A DNA stretch of 64,000 bases from Boseongicola sp. (GCA_014075275.1 CP046179.1:1-64000); one strand, 5' to 3'; positions 8,249 to 17,917 are shown, counted from the first letter of the stretch. Notes: a model not told the origin generated them from the letters alone. Numbers and translations are program-made.

Positions 8249-8475
8249 ACCGGCCGCTGACTTACGAGGGTTGGCAGGTCTGGGACTTGGTCGACCGTCT
8301 CGGCGGCCAGCTCCGCGTTCTGCCGGGTGCGGTGATCGGCTGGGACCTGACCGCTGCGCTCGCTCTCGGTGACGCGCTCGGCATCCCACCCCTGGCCATG
8401 GCCGAACTGCTGCCCGTCATTGAATCCGTGATGGTTGCGAAGCTCAACGAACAGATGGATCATTCCAATGGCTGA
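7811..8475 (+). CDS. Tail assembly chaperone, frameshifted long form (gpGT-like)
   Basis: A -1 shift at 8155 joins the first 115 residues of the short form to 106 residues of the -1 frame, giving a 221-residue product, join(7811..8155, 8155..8475). The -1 part is real coding sequence: it starts RVLAEWSFGG, has a CxxCxxxCxxC cluster (YCDACQTACEDCPAW) that could bind zinc, and then a conserved-looking domain (LTYEGWQVWDLVDRLGGQ). It has no usable start of its own before a TTG at 8287. It ends eight bases inside the tape measure gene. As with lambda gpGT, a minor long form would recruit tail tube subunits to the tape measure. The shift is inferred from sequence. Confidence 0.75.
8149..8155 (+). 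promoter_or_regulatory. A AAA AAC -1 frameshift slippery site
   Basis: The heptamer A AAA AAC is in the correct phase: zero-frame codons are GAA (8147), AAA (8150) and AAC (8153), so both tRNAs can re-pair one base back. The -1 frame is then open to 8475. The heptamer and position match programmed frameshifts in tail chaperone genes. No stimulatory structure was verified. Confidence 0.8.
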
Positions 8476-10885
8476 AAAGCGCGTTTCTGTCCGCCTTGCC
8501 GCGGTCGGTGGCCGACAGGTGCGCGCCGAACTGGAAGGTGTCGGTGAGGCCGGGGTGCGAGGGTTCGGGCGGCTCAGCCGCGAGATGGAGGCGGCCAACG
8601 CCCGACTTGCGGCGTTCTCCCGTCGTGTTGCAGTGGCTGCCGCTGCCGCCGTGGCCGCCGCCGCTGCTGCTGGCGTGGCGATGGTCCGATCCGGGCTGCA
8701 AACCGTCGATGCGCAGGCCAAGCTCGCGCAGTCGCTGGGGACCACCGTCGCCTCGATCCAGACGCTGGAGCGCGCGGGCGAGCTGGCGGGCGTGTCGATG
8801 TCCGGCATCGAGCAGGCCACCAAGGATCTGACGCGCCGTCTCAGCCAGGCGGCCGCCGGGACCGGACCTGCCGCCGACGCGCTGGATCGGCTGGGGCTTT
8901 CGGCTGCCGACCTAATTTCCCTGCCGCTGGATCAGCGTGTGGGCGCGATCAACGCGGCCATCGAGGAATTTGTGCCCGCAGCCGAACGCGCGGCCGTCGC
9001 CGGTCAGCTCTTTGGCGAGGAAGGCTCCATCGCCATGTCGCGGATCGACACCGCGACGCTGCGCCAGGCGAAAGAGGATGTTCTGGCCTTCGGCGTCGTC
9101 GTGTCGGAGCAGGATGCCGACCAGATCGAGCAGACGAACGACGCCATCTCAAGGTTGGGGCTGATCTGGCGCGGGCTGTCGAACCAGCTGACGGTCGCTG
9201 CGGCACCCGCGCTGGAAGCGGTCGCGAATGCCATGGCGGCGGTTGCGAGCCGCACAGGCCCGCTCGGCATCGCGATCCGCAGTGTCTTCGACAACATCGG
9301 CCGTCTGACCACCTATGCCGCTACGTTTGTGGCTTTTCTTGCAGGGCGTTGGGTCGCCGGGATTGCCGTCGCAGCTCTCTCGGTCCGTGGCCTCGCCACC
9401 GCGCTGGTGCTCCTTCGTGGGGCACTGATCCGCACCGGCATCGGCGCGTTGATCGTTGGCGCGGGCGAGCTCGTCTACCAGTTCACCCGCCTTGTTACTG
9501 GCGCGGGCGGATTTGGAGAGGCGATGTCGCTTCTGAAGGACCTCGCCGTCGAGGTGTGGGACCGCATCAAGATGGGGGCAGCTGCGGCGGGCGCTGCGGC
9601 CACTGCAATGTTTTTCGATCTGAAGTCTGATGCGGCGTCGGGTATGCAGAGCGCCATCGAAAGCGTCGTGACTTTCGGCAACACGGCCGCGAACACCTTC
9701 GAGGGGGCCTACGAGGCGATCAAGGCGATCTGGGGACTGCTGCCAGCCGCCATCGGCGATCTGGCGTTTCAGGCGGCCAACAGCCTGATCGACGGCGTTG
9801 AGGCGATGCTGAACGGCGTCGTCTCGCGGATCAACACATTCATCGGGGGGATCAACCAGGGGCTGGAAGCGCTCGGGTCAGAGCGTCGCATCTCGATCAT
9901 TCCCGATCTCGAACTTGGTCAGATCGAGAACCGGTTTGAGGGCGCAGCAACTGCCGCGACCACAGCCGCACAGACCGCCTTCGACCGCGCTTTTGAGGAT
10001 AACCCGCTTTCCGCACCCGATCTCGGGCTCACTGCGGCGGCCAATACTGCGCTTGCCACGGCCAACACATATCGTGGCGCGGCCCACGATCTGGCCGAAG
10101 GCGCGCGCGCGCCACTCGCCAGTTGGCAGGCATTGCGTGATGCGGTGCGGGGCAGCGATGAAGCTGGCGCGAACGCGCTGACCGAGGCGACCAACGCGGC
10201 GGAGCGATTGGAAACTGCCCTTGGCGATGCCGGACAGGCGGCCACGGGTGCGGGTGCAGCGGCCGAGACTGCTGCCGCTGCAGCCGAACCTGACATCGAC
10301 GCCGCAGTTTCCGGCTGGCAGGCGGTCACCGCAGCGCTCAGCGACTATGCCAGCAAGGCGCGCGAGATTGGCGGGGACATCGGCCAGAGCCTCGTCAGCG
10401 CGTTCCAGTCGGCCGAGAATGCGGTCGGCGAATTCGTGAAAATCGGCAAGCTGGATTTCCGCGATCTGGTTACCTCGCTGCTGGCCGATCTCTCCAAGCT
10501 GGCGGCGAGGCGGTTCATCCTCGGGCCTATTGCCAACGCGCTCTCTGGCGCGCTGGGGGGCGCGGGCGGGATCTTCGCCAACATCCTGCACGCGGGCGGC
10601 ATGGTCGGAGACTCTTCGCCAAGCCGGATGGTCCCGGCGATGGCTTTCGCGGCAGCGCCTCGCATGCATGCCGGCGGCGTTGCAGGGCTCCGCCACGATG
10701 AAGTTCCGGCCATCTTGCAACGCGGCGAGCGCGTGCTGTCTCGCCGCGAAGCTCAGAGCTACGGCGCAGCCGGTGGCGTGAATGTCACCATCATGGCGCG
10801 CGACGCCGAGAGCTTCCGGCAGTCCCGGACGCAGGTTGCGGCGGACATCGCCCGCGCCGTCTCGCTCGGGCGAAGGGGTATGTGA
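8468..10885 (+). CDS. Phage tail tape measure protein
   Basis: An 805-residue protein whose length would set tail length. The ATG at 8468 (MAEKRVSVRLAAVGG) overlaps the chaperone long form by eight bases; an earlier in-frame GTG at 8435 is unlikely. It has an N-terminal coiled part, an Ala-rich hydrophobic segment near residues 52-70, a strongly hydrophobic region near 280-340 that could cross a membrane during DNA entry, helical repeats rich in Ala and Thr near 490-620, and a conserved end (GVNVTIMARDAESFRQSR). The FKIGKLDFRDLVTSLLADL-type motif near residue 655 is typical of lambda-family tape measures. The stop overlaps the DUF2460 ATG. Confidence 0.92.
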   Translation: MAEKRVSVRLAAVGGRQVRAELEGVGEAGVRGFGRLSREMEAANARLAAFSRRVAVAAAAAVAAAAAAGVAMVRSGLQTVDAQAKLAQSLGTTVASIQTLERAGELAGVSMSGIEQATKDLTRRLSQAAAGTGPAADALDRLGLSAADLISLPLDQRVGAINAAIEEFVPAAERAAVAGQLFGEEGSIAMSRIDTATLRQAKEDVLAFGVVVSEQDADQIEQTNDAISRLGLIWRGLSNQLTVAAAPALEAVANAMAAVASRTGPLGIAIRSVFDNIGRLTTYAATFVAFLAGRWVAGIAVAALSVRGLATALVLLRGALIRTGIGALIVGAGELVYQFTRLVTGAGGFGEAMSLLKDLAVEVWDRIKMGAAAAGAAATAMFFDLKSDAASGMQSAIESVVTFGNTAANTFEGAYEAIKAIWGLLPAAIGDLAFQAANSLIDGVEAMLNGVVSRINTFIGGINQGLEALGSERRISIIPDLELGQIENRFEGAATAATTAAQTAFDRAFEDNPLSAPDLGLTAAANTALATANTYRGAAHDLAEGARAPLASWQALRDAVRGSDEAGANALTEATNAAERLETALGDAGQAATGAGAAAETAAAAAEPDIDAAVSGWQAVTAALSDYASKAREIGGDIGQSLVSAFQSAENAVGEFVKIGKLDFRDLVTSLLADLSKLAARRFILGPIANALSGALGGAGGIFANILHAGGMVGDSSPSRMVPAMAFAAAPRMHAGGVAGLRHDEVPAILQRGERVLSRREAQSYGAAGGVNVTIMARDAESFRQSRTQVAADIARAVSLGRRGM

Positions 10886-11511
10886 TGGCGTTTCACGAAG
10901 TCCGGTTTCCCGACAATATCAGCCGGGGTGCGCGCGGCGGGCCCGAGCGGCGGACCCAGATCGTCGAACTCGCTTCCGGCGACGAGGAGCGCAACGCCAG
11001 CTGGGCGAACAGCCGCCGCCGCTACGATGTCGCCTATGGCATCCGCCGCGCGGACGATCTGGCGGCGGTCGTGGCCTTCTTCGAGGCCCGCAACGGTCGG
11101 CTGCATGGCTTTAGGTTCAAGGACTGGGGCGACCACAAGTCCTGCGTTCCCTCGGGAACGCCGGCACCGAACAATCAGGCGATTGGCACCGGCGACGGCG
11201 CGACGACCGCCTTCCAACTAATCAAGCGCTACACCTCCGGGGTGCAATCCTGGACGCGCGCCATCGCTAAACCAGTGACCGGAACCGTGCGCATCGCGCT
11301 TGGTGGGGTCGAGCAGCCCTCGGGCTGGTCGGTCGACACCACGACCGGCGTTGTCACCTTCAGCGCCGCCCCGGGCGCTGGCATCGCCGTCACAGCGGGC
11401 TTCCAGTTCGACGTACCCGTCCGCTTCGACACCGACGTGCTCGACGTGACGCTTGATCTCGAGCGGCTGGGCTCGATCACCTCCATACCCTTGCTGGAAC
11501 TCCGCCGATGA
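10885..11511 (+). CDS. DUF2460 distal tail protein (GTA ORFg12-like)
   Basis: A 208-residue protein of the DUF2460 family (TIGR02217), present in both gene transfer agents and prophages of Rhodobacterales. MAFHEVRFPDNISRGARGGP is the family's typical start, and it ends LDLERLGSITSIPLLELRR. Homologues form the distal tail hub at the end of the tube. A GTG at 10882 is possible, but the ATG at 10885 overlaps the tape measure stop by one base. The next gene's ATGA overlaps its stop. It opens a four-gene tip module that keeps the same order as GTA genes g12-g15. Confidence 0.92.
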   Translation: MAFHEVRFPDNISRGARGGPERRTQIVELASGDEERNASWANSRRRYDVAYGIRRADDLAAVVAFFEARNGRLHGFRFKDWGDHKSCVPSGTPAPNNQAIGTGDGATTAFQLIKRYTSGVQSWTRAIAKPVTGTVRIALGGVEQPSGWSVDTTTGVVTFSAAPGAGIAVTAGFQFDVPVRFDTDVLDVTLDLERLGSITSIPLLELRR

Positions 11512-12392
11512 AAAACATCAATCCCGATCTGCAAGCGCATCTGGACGACGGGACAACAACGCTCGCCTGGTGCTGGCGGATTTCGCGGGCTGACGACGCG
11601 AGTTTCGGCTTCACCGACCACGACCGGACGGTCAGCTTCGACGGCACTGATTTCGAGCCCGAGAGCGGCCTCACGGCCTCCGAGGTGCGGTCGGGATCGG
11701 ACCTGTCGGTCGATGCGCAGGACGCCGAGGGCGTGCTGACCTCCGACCGCATCACCGAGACCGACATTCTCGACGGCCGCTGGGACAACGCCGAGGTCGA
11801 AGTCTGGCGGGTGAACTGGGCGGACACGGGCCAGCGCGTGCTGATGCGCCGCGGTGCCATCGGTCAGATCCGGCGCGGGCGGCTGGCCTTCGTCGCGGAG
11901 GTGCGCTCGCTGGCGCATGTGCTGGGCCAGACGGTCGGGCGGACCTTTCAGGCGACCTGCGATGCCGTGCTCGGGGATGCGCGCTGCGGGCTCGATCTGG
12001 AGGACCCCACCTACAAGGGTACCGGCGCTGTCATCGATCTCCTGCGTGATCGGGCCTTCACCGCCTCTGGCCTTGGTGTCTTCACAGCCGGATGGTTCAA
12101 TTTCGGCACCGTGGAATGGACCAGCGGCGCGAATGTGGGGCGTCGGACCGAGGTGCTCGGTCACGACGTGACCGATGGCATCGCGGTGCTGACGCTGCTC
12201 GAAGCACCGGTGCGCGGTATCGCCGAGGGTGATGCCTTCACCATCCGTGCAGGCTGCGACAAGCGGATCGAGACCTGCGGGGCGAAGTTCGCCAACACAG
12301 CAAACTTTCGTGGATTCCCGCATATTCCCGGCCAGGACGCGGTGCTCCGCTATGCCACCAAGGATGGTGGACACGAAGGGTCCGTGCTTTGA
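11508..12392 (+). CDS. DUF2163 tail hub protein (GTA ORFg13-like)
   Basis: This 294-residue protein belongs to the DUF2163 family (TIGR02218). Its start (NPDLQAHLDDGTTTLAWCW) and the C-terminal segment with clustered cysteines (AGCDKRIETCGAKFANTANFRGFPHIPG) are diagnostic; in GTA particles the homologue is a tail hub protein that binds an iron-sulfur cluster through conserved cysteines. It would link the distal tail ring to the tip. ATGA overlaps the DUF2460 stop, and the next gene begins at TTGA over its own stop. The iron-sulfur role is family knowledge, not shown here. Confidence 0.9.
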   Translation: MKNINPDLQAHLDDGTTTLAWCWRISRADDASFGFTDHDRTVSFDGTDFEPESGLTASEVRSGSDLSVDAQDAEGVLTSDRITETDILDGRWDNAEVEVWRVNWADTGQRVLMRRGAIGQIRRGRLAFVAEVRSLAHVLGQTVGRTFQATCDAVLGDARCGLDLEDPTYKGTGAVIDLLRDRAFTASGLGVFTAGWFNFGTVEWTSGANVGRRTEVLGHDVTDGIAVLTLLEAPVRGIAEGDAFTIRAGCDKRIETCGAKFANTANFRGFPHIPGQDAVLRYATKDGGHEGSVL

Positions 12393-12835
12393 CAAAACCC
12401 CTCGCATCGGCCGACCCCCAGCGCGTCATCGCCATCGCGCGCTCCTGGCTCGGCACGCCATACCACGATCAGGCCAGCCTTCGGGGTGTCGGTTGCGACT
12501 GCCTCGGGTTGGCACGCGGGGTCTGGCGCGAAGTCGTCGGTCCTGAACCGTTCCCGATCCCGCCCTACAGCCGGGACTGGGGTGAAACCGGGCCGCGCGA
12601 AGTGCTGGCCGAGGGCGCTCGGCGCATGATGCCGGAGATTGCTCCCTCCGCAGCCGGTCCCGGCGCGCTGGTCCTCTTTCGCATGAAGCCCCGCGCCATT
12701 GCCAAACATGTCGGGATCCTCACCGGGCCTGGCACCTTCCTCCACGCCTATGAGCGCCTCGGCGTCATCGAGGAACCGCTCACTCCATCCTGGCGGCGGC
12801 GCATCGCCTTCGCCTTCCTGTTCCCCCAACGCTGA
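12389..12835 (+). CDS. NlpC/P60 family tail peptidase (GTA ORFg14-like)
   Basis: A 148-residue cell-wall peptidase carried on the tail tip, which would cut peptidoglycan peptides during DNA entry. The start is TTG at 12389, overlapping the previous stop as TTGA. The NlpC/P60 signature is clear: SWLGTPYHDQ, then GVGCDCLGLARGVW carrying the catalytic Cys, then AIAKHVGIL with the catalytic His. It follows DUF2163 and precedes the giant tip protein, the fixed GTA order (TIGR02219). No signal peptide is present, as expected for a virion protein. Confidence 0.92.
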   Translation: MTKPLASADPQRVIAIARSWLGTPYHDQASLRGVGCDCLGLARGVWREVVGPEPFPIPPYSRDWGETGPREVLAEGARRMMPEIAPSAAGPGALVLFRMKPRAIAKHVGILTGPGTFLHAYERLGVIEEPLTPSWRRRIAFAFLFPQR

Positions 12836-12844
12836 GACCCCGAC

Positions 12845-15800
12845 ATGGCCACCCTCGTTCTCGGCGCCGCTGGCGCTGCCATTGGCGGCAGTATTGGCGG
12901 CGCGATCCTCGGCGTCAGCGCCGCCACCATTGGCGGCTTCATCGGCTCCACCATCGGATCGGTTGTCGACAGCTGGATCATCTCTTCGCTCGCGCCGACC
13001 CAGCGCATCGAAGGCGCGCGGATGGACAATCTGCGCATCACCTCGGCCACCGAAGGGGCGGTGATCCCGCGCCTTTACGGCCGCATGCGGATCGGCGGCA
13101 ATATCGTCTGGGCGACGGATTTCCGCGAGGAGACCAAGACGACCACGCAGGGTGGCGGTAAGGGCGGCGGGGGTGGCGGCAAGGTCAAGACCACCGAGTA
13201 TTTCTACTATGCGAGCTTCGCCGTCGCGCTTTGCGAGGGGCAGATCACCGGCATTGGCCGCATCTGGGCCGACGGCAAGCTGCTGGATACCACCGGGATC
13301 ACCTGGCGCTGGTATCCGGGAGACGAAGCGCAGACGGTCGATCCGTTCATCGCGGCCAAGATGGGGGCATTAAGCACACCGGCCTATCGCGGCACGGCCT
13401 ATGTCGTTTTCGAAGACCTTCCGCTTGGGAATTACGGCAACCGCATCCCGCAGCTGAGTTTCGAGGTGTTCCGCCCGCTGGCCGATCTGGACACGGCGGA
13501 GGGTCTCACGCAAGCGGTCACCATGATCCCGGCCTCAGGTGAGTTCGCCTATGCCACGCAGGGCATCCGCAAAGGCAGTGGCGGATCGTCCGAGCCCGAA
13601 AACCTCAATGCGCTGACCGATACCGCCGACATGGTGGTGGCGTTGGATCGGCTGCAGGCGATGGCACCGAAGGTCGAGAGTGTGTCACTGGTGGTTGCCT
13701 GGTTCGGAGACGATCTGCGGGCACGCAATTGCAAGGTGCGGCCGGGTGTCGAGGTCACCGCCAAGACCACCACACCGTCGACCTGGTCTGTGAATGGTGT
13801 CAGCCGGGCCAATGCCTTTCTGGTCAGCCGCGACGATCAGGATCGGCCGGTCTATGGTGGCACGCCCGCCGATTTCGCTGTCGTGCAGGCAATTCAGGAG
13901 ATCAAGGCGCGCGGCCTGCGCGTCACCTTCTATCCGTTCATCCTGATGGATGTGCCACCCGGCAACAGCCTTCCCAACCCGTATTCCGACAATGCCGCCG
14001 AGACGGGCCAGCCCGCTTTTCCCTGGCGGGGTCGGATCACCTGTTCGCCTGCGGCGGGGTATGCTGGGACAGTGGACAAGACCGCCACGGCCGCCACGCA
14101 GGTGTCGGCGCTGTTCGGCGAGGCAATGCCCGCCAGCTTCAGCGTGGCGGGTCAGTCGGTTTCGTGGACCGGGCCTTCCGGCGACTGGGGATTGCGGCGC
14201 ATGGTCTTGCATTACGCGCATCTCTGCGCGGCGGCGGGCGGGGTCGACGCATTCCTGATCGGCACCGAGATGCCGGGGCTGACCACGATCCGCTCGGGTG
14301 CGGCCACCTATCCTGCGGTGCAGGCTTATCAAGATCTCCTTGCGGATGTGCGCTCGATCCTCGGGTCCGGGACGAAGATCGGCTACGCCGCCGACTGGTC
14401 GGAGTATTTCGGGCACCAGCCGGGCGATGGCTCGGGCGACGTGTTCTTCCACCTCGACTCGCTCTGGGCCGATCCGGAAATCGATTTCGTCGGGATCGAC
14501 AACTACATGCCGCTGTCGGACTGGCGCGACGGGTTCGAGCATCTCGACGCGGCCGAGGGCTGGCCCGCGATCTACGACCGCGCCTACCTGCAGGGAAACA
14601 TCGCGGGCGGGGAAGGCTTCGATTGGTTCTATGCATCGGCTGCTGACCGCACTGCGCAGGTCCGTACCCCGATCACCGATGGTGTGGCGGCCAAGCCGTG
14701 GGTCTTCCGCTACAAGGATCTGCGCGCCTGGTGGTCGAGTGCGCATTACAACCGTCCGGGCGGAATGGAGAGCGGGACGCCGACCGCGTGGGTGCCGCAA
14801 TCCAAGCCCGTCTGGTTCACTGAGCTGGGTTGCCCGGCCATCGACCGCGGCACGAACCAGCCCAATGTGTTCTTCGATCCGAAGTCGTCGGAGAGCTTCA
14901 CGCCGCATTTCTCGCGGGGTTGGCGCGACGACGCCATCCAGCGCACCTATCTCGAGGCGACATATCTCTGGTGGGGCGAAGCTTCGAACAACCCGATCTC
15001 CGGCATCTACGGCGGCCGGATGGTGCATGTACCTGAATGCGCCGCCTGGACTTGGGACGCGCGGCCCTATCCGTTCTTCCCGGCACTGACCGACGTCTGG
15101 ACAGACGGCGCGAACTGGCGGCTGGGGCACTGGCTGACGGGGCGGCTCGGCGCGGTGTCGCTGGCTGCGCTGGTCCGGCATCTCTGCCTGCGAGCCGGAA
15201 TGCCGGAAGCCCGGATCGACGTCACCGGTCTCTGGGGCGCGGTCGAGGGATATGCAATTGGCGCGCTCGAAAGCCCGCGCGCCTCGATCACCACGCTGTC
15301 GCGGCATTTCGGCTTCGACGCGGTCGAGACCGAGGGCATGATCCGGTTTGTGATGCGCGGGCGCGCCGCCGCAGCAAGCGTGACGCACGAAGACCTGGTG
15401 GCGGCCCGCGAAGGCGATGTGCTGGAACTGACCCGCGCGCAGGAGACGGAACTGCCACAGGCCCTGAAATGGCAGGTCGCGCGTGCCGACGAGGATTATG
15501 ACGCCGCCCTCGTCGAGGCGCGGCGCATCACCGTGGACACGACCCGCATTGCCTCGGAGTCCTTCCCCATGGCAGTCCCGCCTGAGGAAGCCGAACGGCG
15601 CTGCCGCCGGGCGCTGATGGAAGCCTGGACCGGGCGGGAGACAGCCGCGTTTCGCTTGCCACCCTCGCGGCTGGCATTGGATCCGGCGGACGTCGTGACG
15701 CTGGAACATGACGGGCGACACATTCCGCTGCGGTTGGTCTCGATAGCGGATGCCGAGGCGCGAGGTATTGAAGCGGTCCGCCAGGATCGCGAGGCCCACG

Positions 15801-16813
15801 ACCTGCCGCCCGGATCACCACGACCGTCGTCCTTGTCAAAGGCCGTGGTGTTCGGCGCGCCTGAGGTGATGCTGATGGACCTGCCACAGCTGACCGAGGA
15901 TCAGCCCGCCCATCGCCCGTTTGTCGTGGCCCATGCCGTTCCTTGGCCGGGCGAGATGGCAGTGTTCCGCAGCCCATCGACGGATGGGTTTGAGCTGCTG
16001 ACCAGTTTTGGCGGCCGTGCCCAGATCGGGACGCTGGTGTCGGATTTCTATGGAGGACCGACTTCGCGCTTCGATCTCGGCAATGCGCTCGTAGTTGATC
16101 TGCTCTCTAGTACGCTGGAAAGTGTCACGGACCTGACGCTGTTCGGTGGGGCCAATGCGCTGGCCATCGAGAGCGCACCTGGCACTTGGGAAATCGTGCA
16201 AGCGGGCGTGGCGGACCTGATTGCGCCGGACCGCTATCGCCTGACGCAGCTCCTGCGAGGCCAGCGCGGCACGGAAGCGGCCATGGCCGACCCGGCACCT
16301 GCGGGTGCACGGGCCGTCGTGTTGGACAGCACGCTCGCGTCGCTGCCGATTTCCGAGGGCGATCTCGGCCTTCCCTGGAACTGGCGCATCGGTCCGGCAA
16401 GCCGATCTGTCAGCGACGAGACCTATGTTGCGGCCAGCTTCACGCCCGAGGGCGCCGGACTGCGGCCGTTCTCCGTCGCCCATGTCGAGCAGCCGTGGCG
16501 CACGCCACGCGTTCCCAGCGATCTGACAATCCGCTGGACGCGCCGATCCCGAGCGCTCTCGGCCGACAGCTGGGGCGCGGTGGAGGTGCCCCTGGTCGAG
16601 GAGGTTGAAGCCTATGAGGTCGAGACCCTCGATGGTGCAACGGTCAAGCGGGTGCTGAGCGCGACCACGACCAGCGCGATCTACACGGCCGCCCAACAAA
16701 CTGCCGATTGGGGCGCGCTGGTCACGCCCGGCGACACGCTGACAATCCGCATCTTCCAGCTCTCCGCCCTGATCGGGCGGGGTGCCGCCAAAACCGTCAC
16801 GCTCCAACTCTGA
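12845..16813 (+). CDS. Tail tip/host specificity protein with GTA-TIM-barrel domain (ORFg15-like)
   Basis: A 1,322-residue tail fibre base protein. The N-terminus has a Gly/Ala-rich hydrophobic segment (residues 1-50), followed by a tail hub domain (VIPRLYGRMRIGGNIVWATD) with a Gly/Lys-rich loop. Residues about 300-720 form the GTA_TIM domain, a glycoside hydrolase-like barrel in which Glu475 (IGTEMPGL) and Glu660 (FTELGCPA) stand where acid/base and nucleophile would be. The C-terminal third is a Phage-tail_3 type domain. It would contact the host surface and may cut a surface glycan. It starts nine bases after the peptidase stop. Confidence 0.93.
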   Translation: MATLVLGAAGAAIGGSIGGAILGVSAATIGGFIGSTIGSVVDSWIISSLAPTQRIEGARMDNLRITSATEGAVIPRLYGRMRIGGNIVWATDFREETKTTTQGGGKGGGGGGKVKTTEYFYYASFAVALCEGQITGIGRIWADGKLLDTTGITWRWYPGDEAQTVDPFIAAKMGALSTPAYRGTAYVVFEDLPLGNYGNRIPQLSFEVFRPLADLDTAEGLTQAVTMIPASGEFAYATQGIRKGSGGSSEPENLNALTDTADMVVALDRLQAMAPKVESVSLVVAWFGDDLRARNCKVRPGVEVTAKTTTPSTWSVNGVSRANAFLVSRDDQDRPVYGGTPADFAVVQAIQEIKARGLRVTFYPFILMDVPPGNSLPNPYSDNAAETGQPAFPWRGRITCSPAAGYAGTVDKTATAATQVSALFGEAMPASFSVAGQSVSWTGPSGDWGLRRMVLHYAHLCAAAGGVDAFLIGTEMPGLTTIRSGAATYPAVQAYQDLLADVRSILGSGTKIGYAADWSEYFGHQPGDGSGDVFFHLDSLWADPEIDFVGIDNYMPLSDWRDGFEHLDAAEGWPAIYDRAYLQGNIAGGEGFDWFYASAADRTAQVRTPITDGVAAKPWVFRYKDLRAWWSSAHYNRPGGMESGTPTAWVPQSKPVWFTELGCPAIDRGTNQPNVFFDPKSSESFTPHFSRGWRDDAIQRTYLEATYLWWGEASNNPISGIYGGRMVHVPECAAWTWDARPYPFFPALTDVWTDGANWRLGHWLTGRLGAVSLAALVRHLCLRAGMPEARIDVTGLWGAVEGYAIGALESPRASITTLSRHFGFDAVETEGMIRFVMRGRAAAASVTHEDLVAAREGDVLELTRAQETELPQALKWQVARADEDYDAALVEARRITVDTTRIASESFPMAVPPEEAERRCRRALMEAWTGRETAAFRLPPSRLALDPADVVTLEHDGRHIPLRLVSIADAEARGIEAVRQDREAHDLPPGSPRPSSLSKAVVFGAPEVMLMDLPQLTEDQPAHRPFVVAHAVPWPGEMAVFRSPSTDGFELLTSFGGRAQIGTLVSDFYGGPTSRFDLGNALVVDLLSSTLESVTDLTLFGGANALAIESAPGTWEIVQAGVADLIAPDRYRLTQLLRGQRGTEAAMADPAPAGARAVVLDSTLASLPISEGDLGLPWNWRIGPASRSVSDETYVAASFTPEGAGLRPFSVAHVEQPWRTPRVPSDLTIRWTRRSRALSADSWGAVEVPLVEEVEAYEVETLDGATVKRVLSATTTSAIYTAAQQTADWGALVTPGDTLTIRIFQLSALIGRGAAKTVTLQL

Positions 16814-16821
16814 GGACCGCT

Positions 16822-17898
16822 ATGTCCGACACCACGACCAACCTGCTGCTCCCTTACATTCTGGCCGCGCAGGCCCAGAAGTATGTCACCCACAACGAGG
16901 CCCTGCGACTGCTCGATGGGCTCGTACAGCTTTCTGTTCTCGACCGTGATCTGGCCGCGCCGCCAGGCAGCCCGGCTGATGGCGACCGCTACATCGTCGG
17001 CTCGGGCGCAACGGGCGACTGGGCGGGATGGGACCTGAACGTAGCGCTGTTCACCGACGGTCTATGGATGCGCTTGCCACCCCGGACCGGCTGGCGGGTA
17101 TGGGTCGAAGACGAGGCGCTGCTGCTGGTCTACGACGGTGCGACCTGGATCGGAACCACGCCCAATGCGCTGCAGAACCTCGCGCTGTTAGGGCTGGGCA
17201 CCACCGCCGACACCTCGAACCCATTCTCAGCCAAGCTCAACGCTGCGCTCTGGACGGCGAAGACAGTAGCCGAGGGCGGGACCGGCGATCTTTTCTACAC
17301 CATGAACAAGGAGGCGGCGGGTGACGATCTCGGCCTGACCCTCCAGACTAACTTCGTGACAAAGGCGTTGGTCGGCCTCTTCGGCTCCGACCGCTTTCGC
17401 CTCGCTGTGTCCGCCGACGGCAGCACTTTCTTCGACGGGCTGAGCGTCGACAACGCCACTGGCATCGTCGAGCAGCCGCAACTGCCGCGCTTCAAGGCTT
17501 ACACGAACTACGACAACTACGTGGGCGTTGGAGCCTGGACAAAGATCGGCCTCAACAACACCGACTACAACGATCAAGGTTGTTTCGATGCCGGAACCGG
17601 CCTCTTCACAGCACCTGTGGACGGCACGTACCTCTTCGGCGCGACGCTGCTCTACAAGGTCAATTCCAGCACCTCGGCCCGGATGCGCGGGCGGCTGGTG
17701 CTAAACGGGACAACGGAGATTCGCGGTTCCTTCGGCGAGAGCTCCGCCACCCATGTCTCGCTGGCCACCGCCATCTGGCTGCAAACCATGGTGCCGCTGA
17801 CTGCAGGCGACACTGTAGAACTGCAGGGGTATTTCCGCGCTCAAGACGGGTATTTCGCGGCCGACCACACGTCCTTCTGGGGCTGCAAGGTCGGCTGA
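16822..17898 (+). CDS. DUF2793 tail fibre with C1q-like receptor-binding tip
   Basis: A 358-residue protein. Residues 1-130 are a DUF2793 domain (TTNLLLPYILAAQAQKYVTHNEALR, described in parts: TNLLLPYILAAQAQ then KYVTHNEALR), found downstream of ORFg15-type genes. The C-terminal 135 residues look like a C1q/TNF-like jelly roll: FTAPVDGTYLFGATLLYK, ARMRGRLVLNG, VPLTAGDTVELQGYF and the closing TSFWGCKVG. Such tips trimerise and bind receptors, so this is a candidate host-range protein. The ATG at 16822 follows TGAGGA; frames further upstream read into the previous gene. The C1q-like call is from pattern recognition. Confidence 0.8.
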   Translation: MSDTTTNLLLPYILAAQAQKYVTHNEALRLLDGLVQLSVLDRDLAAPPGSPADGDRYIVGSGATGDWAGWDLNVALFTDGLWMRLPPRTGWRVWVEDEALLLVYDGATWIGTTPNALQNLALLGLGTTADTSNPFSAKLNAALWTAKTVAEGGTGDLFYTMNKEAAGDDLGLTLQTNFVTKALVGLFGSDRFRLAVSADGSTFFDGLSVDNATGIVEQPQLPRFKAYTNYDNYVGVGAWTKIGLNNTDYNDQGCFDAGTGLFTAPVDGTYLFGATLLYKVNSSTSARMRGRLVLNGTTEIRGSFGESSATHVSLATAIWLQTMVPLTAGDTVELQGYFRAQDGYFAADHTSFWGCKVG

Positions 17899-17917
17899 GC
17901 GGCGGGAGGAATAGCCC

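Noticed and set aside
10885-16813. Gene transfer agent cluster
   Set aside because: The tip genes match GTA order, but the terminase, gpW, protease-capsid fusion, DUF2190, an accessory gene, a C1q-tipped fibre and lysis genes point to a prophage with a shared tail module.
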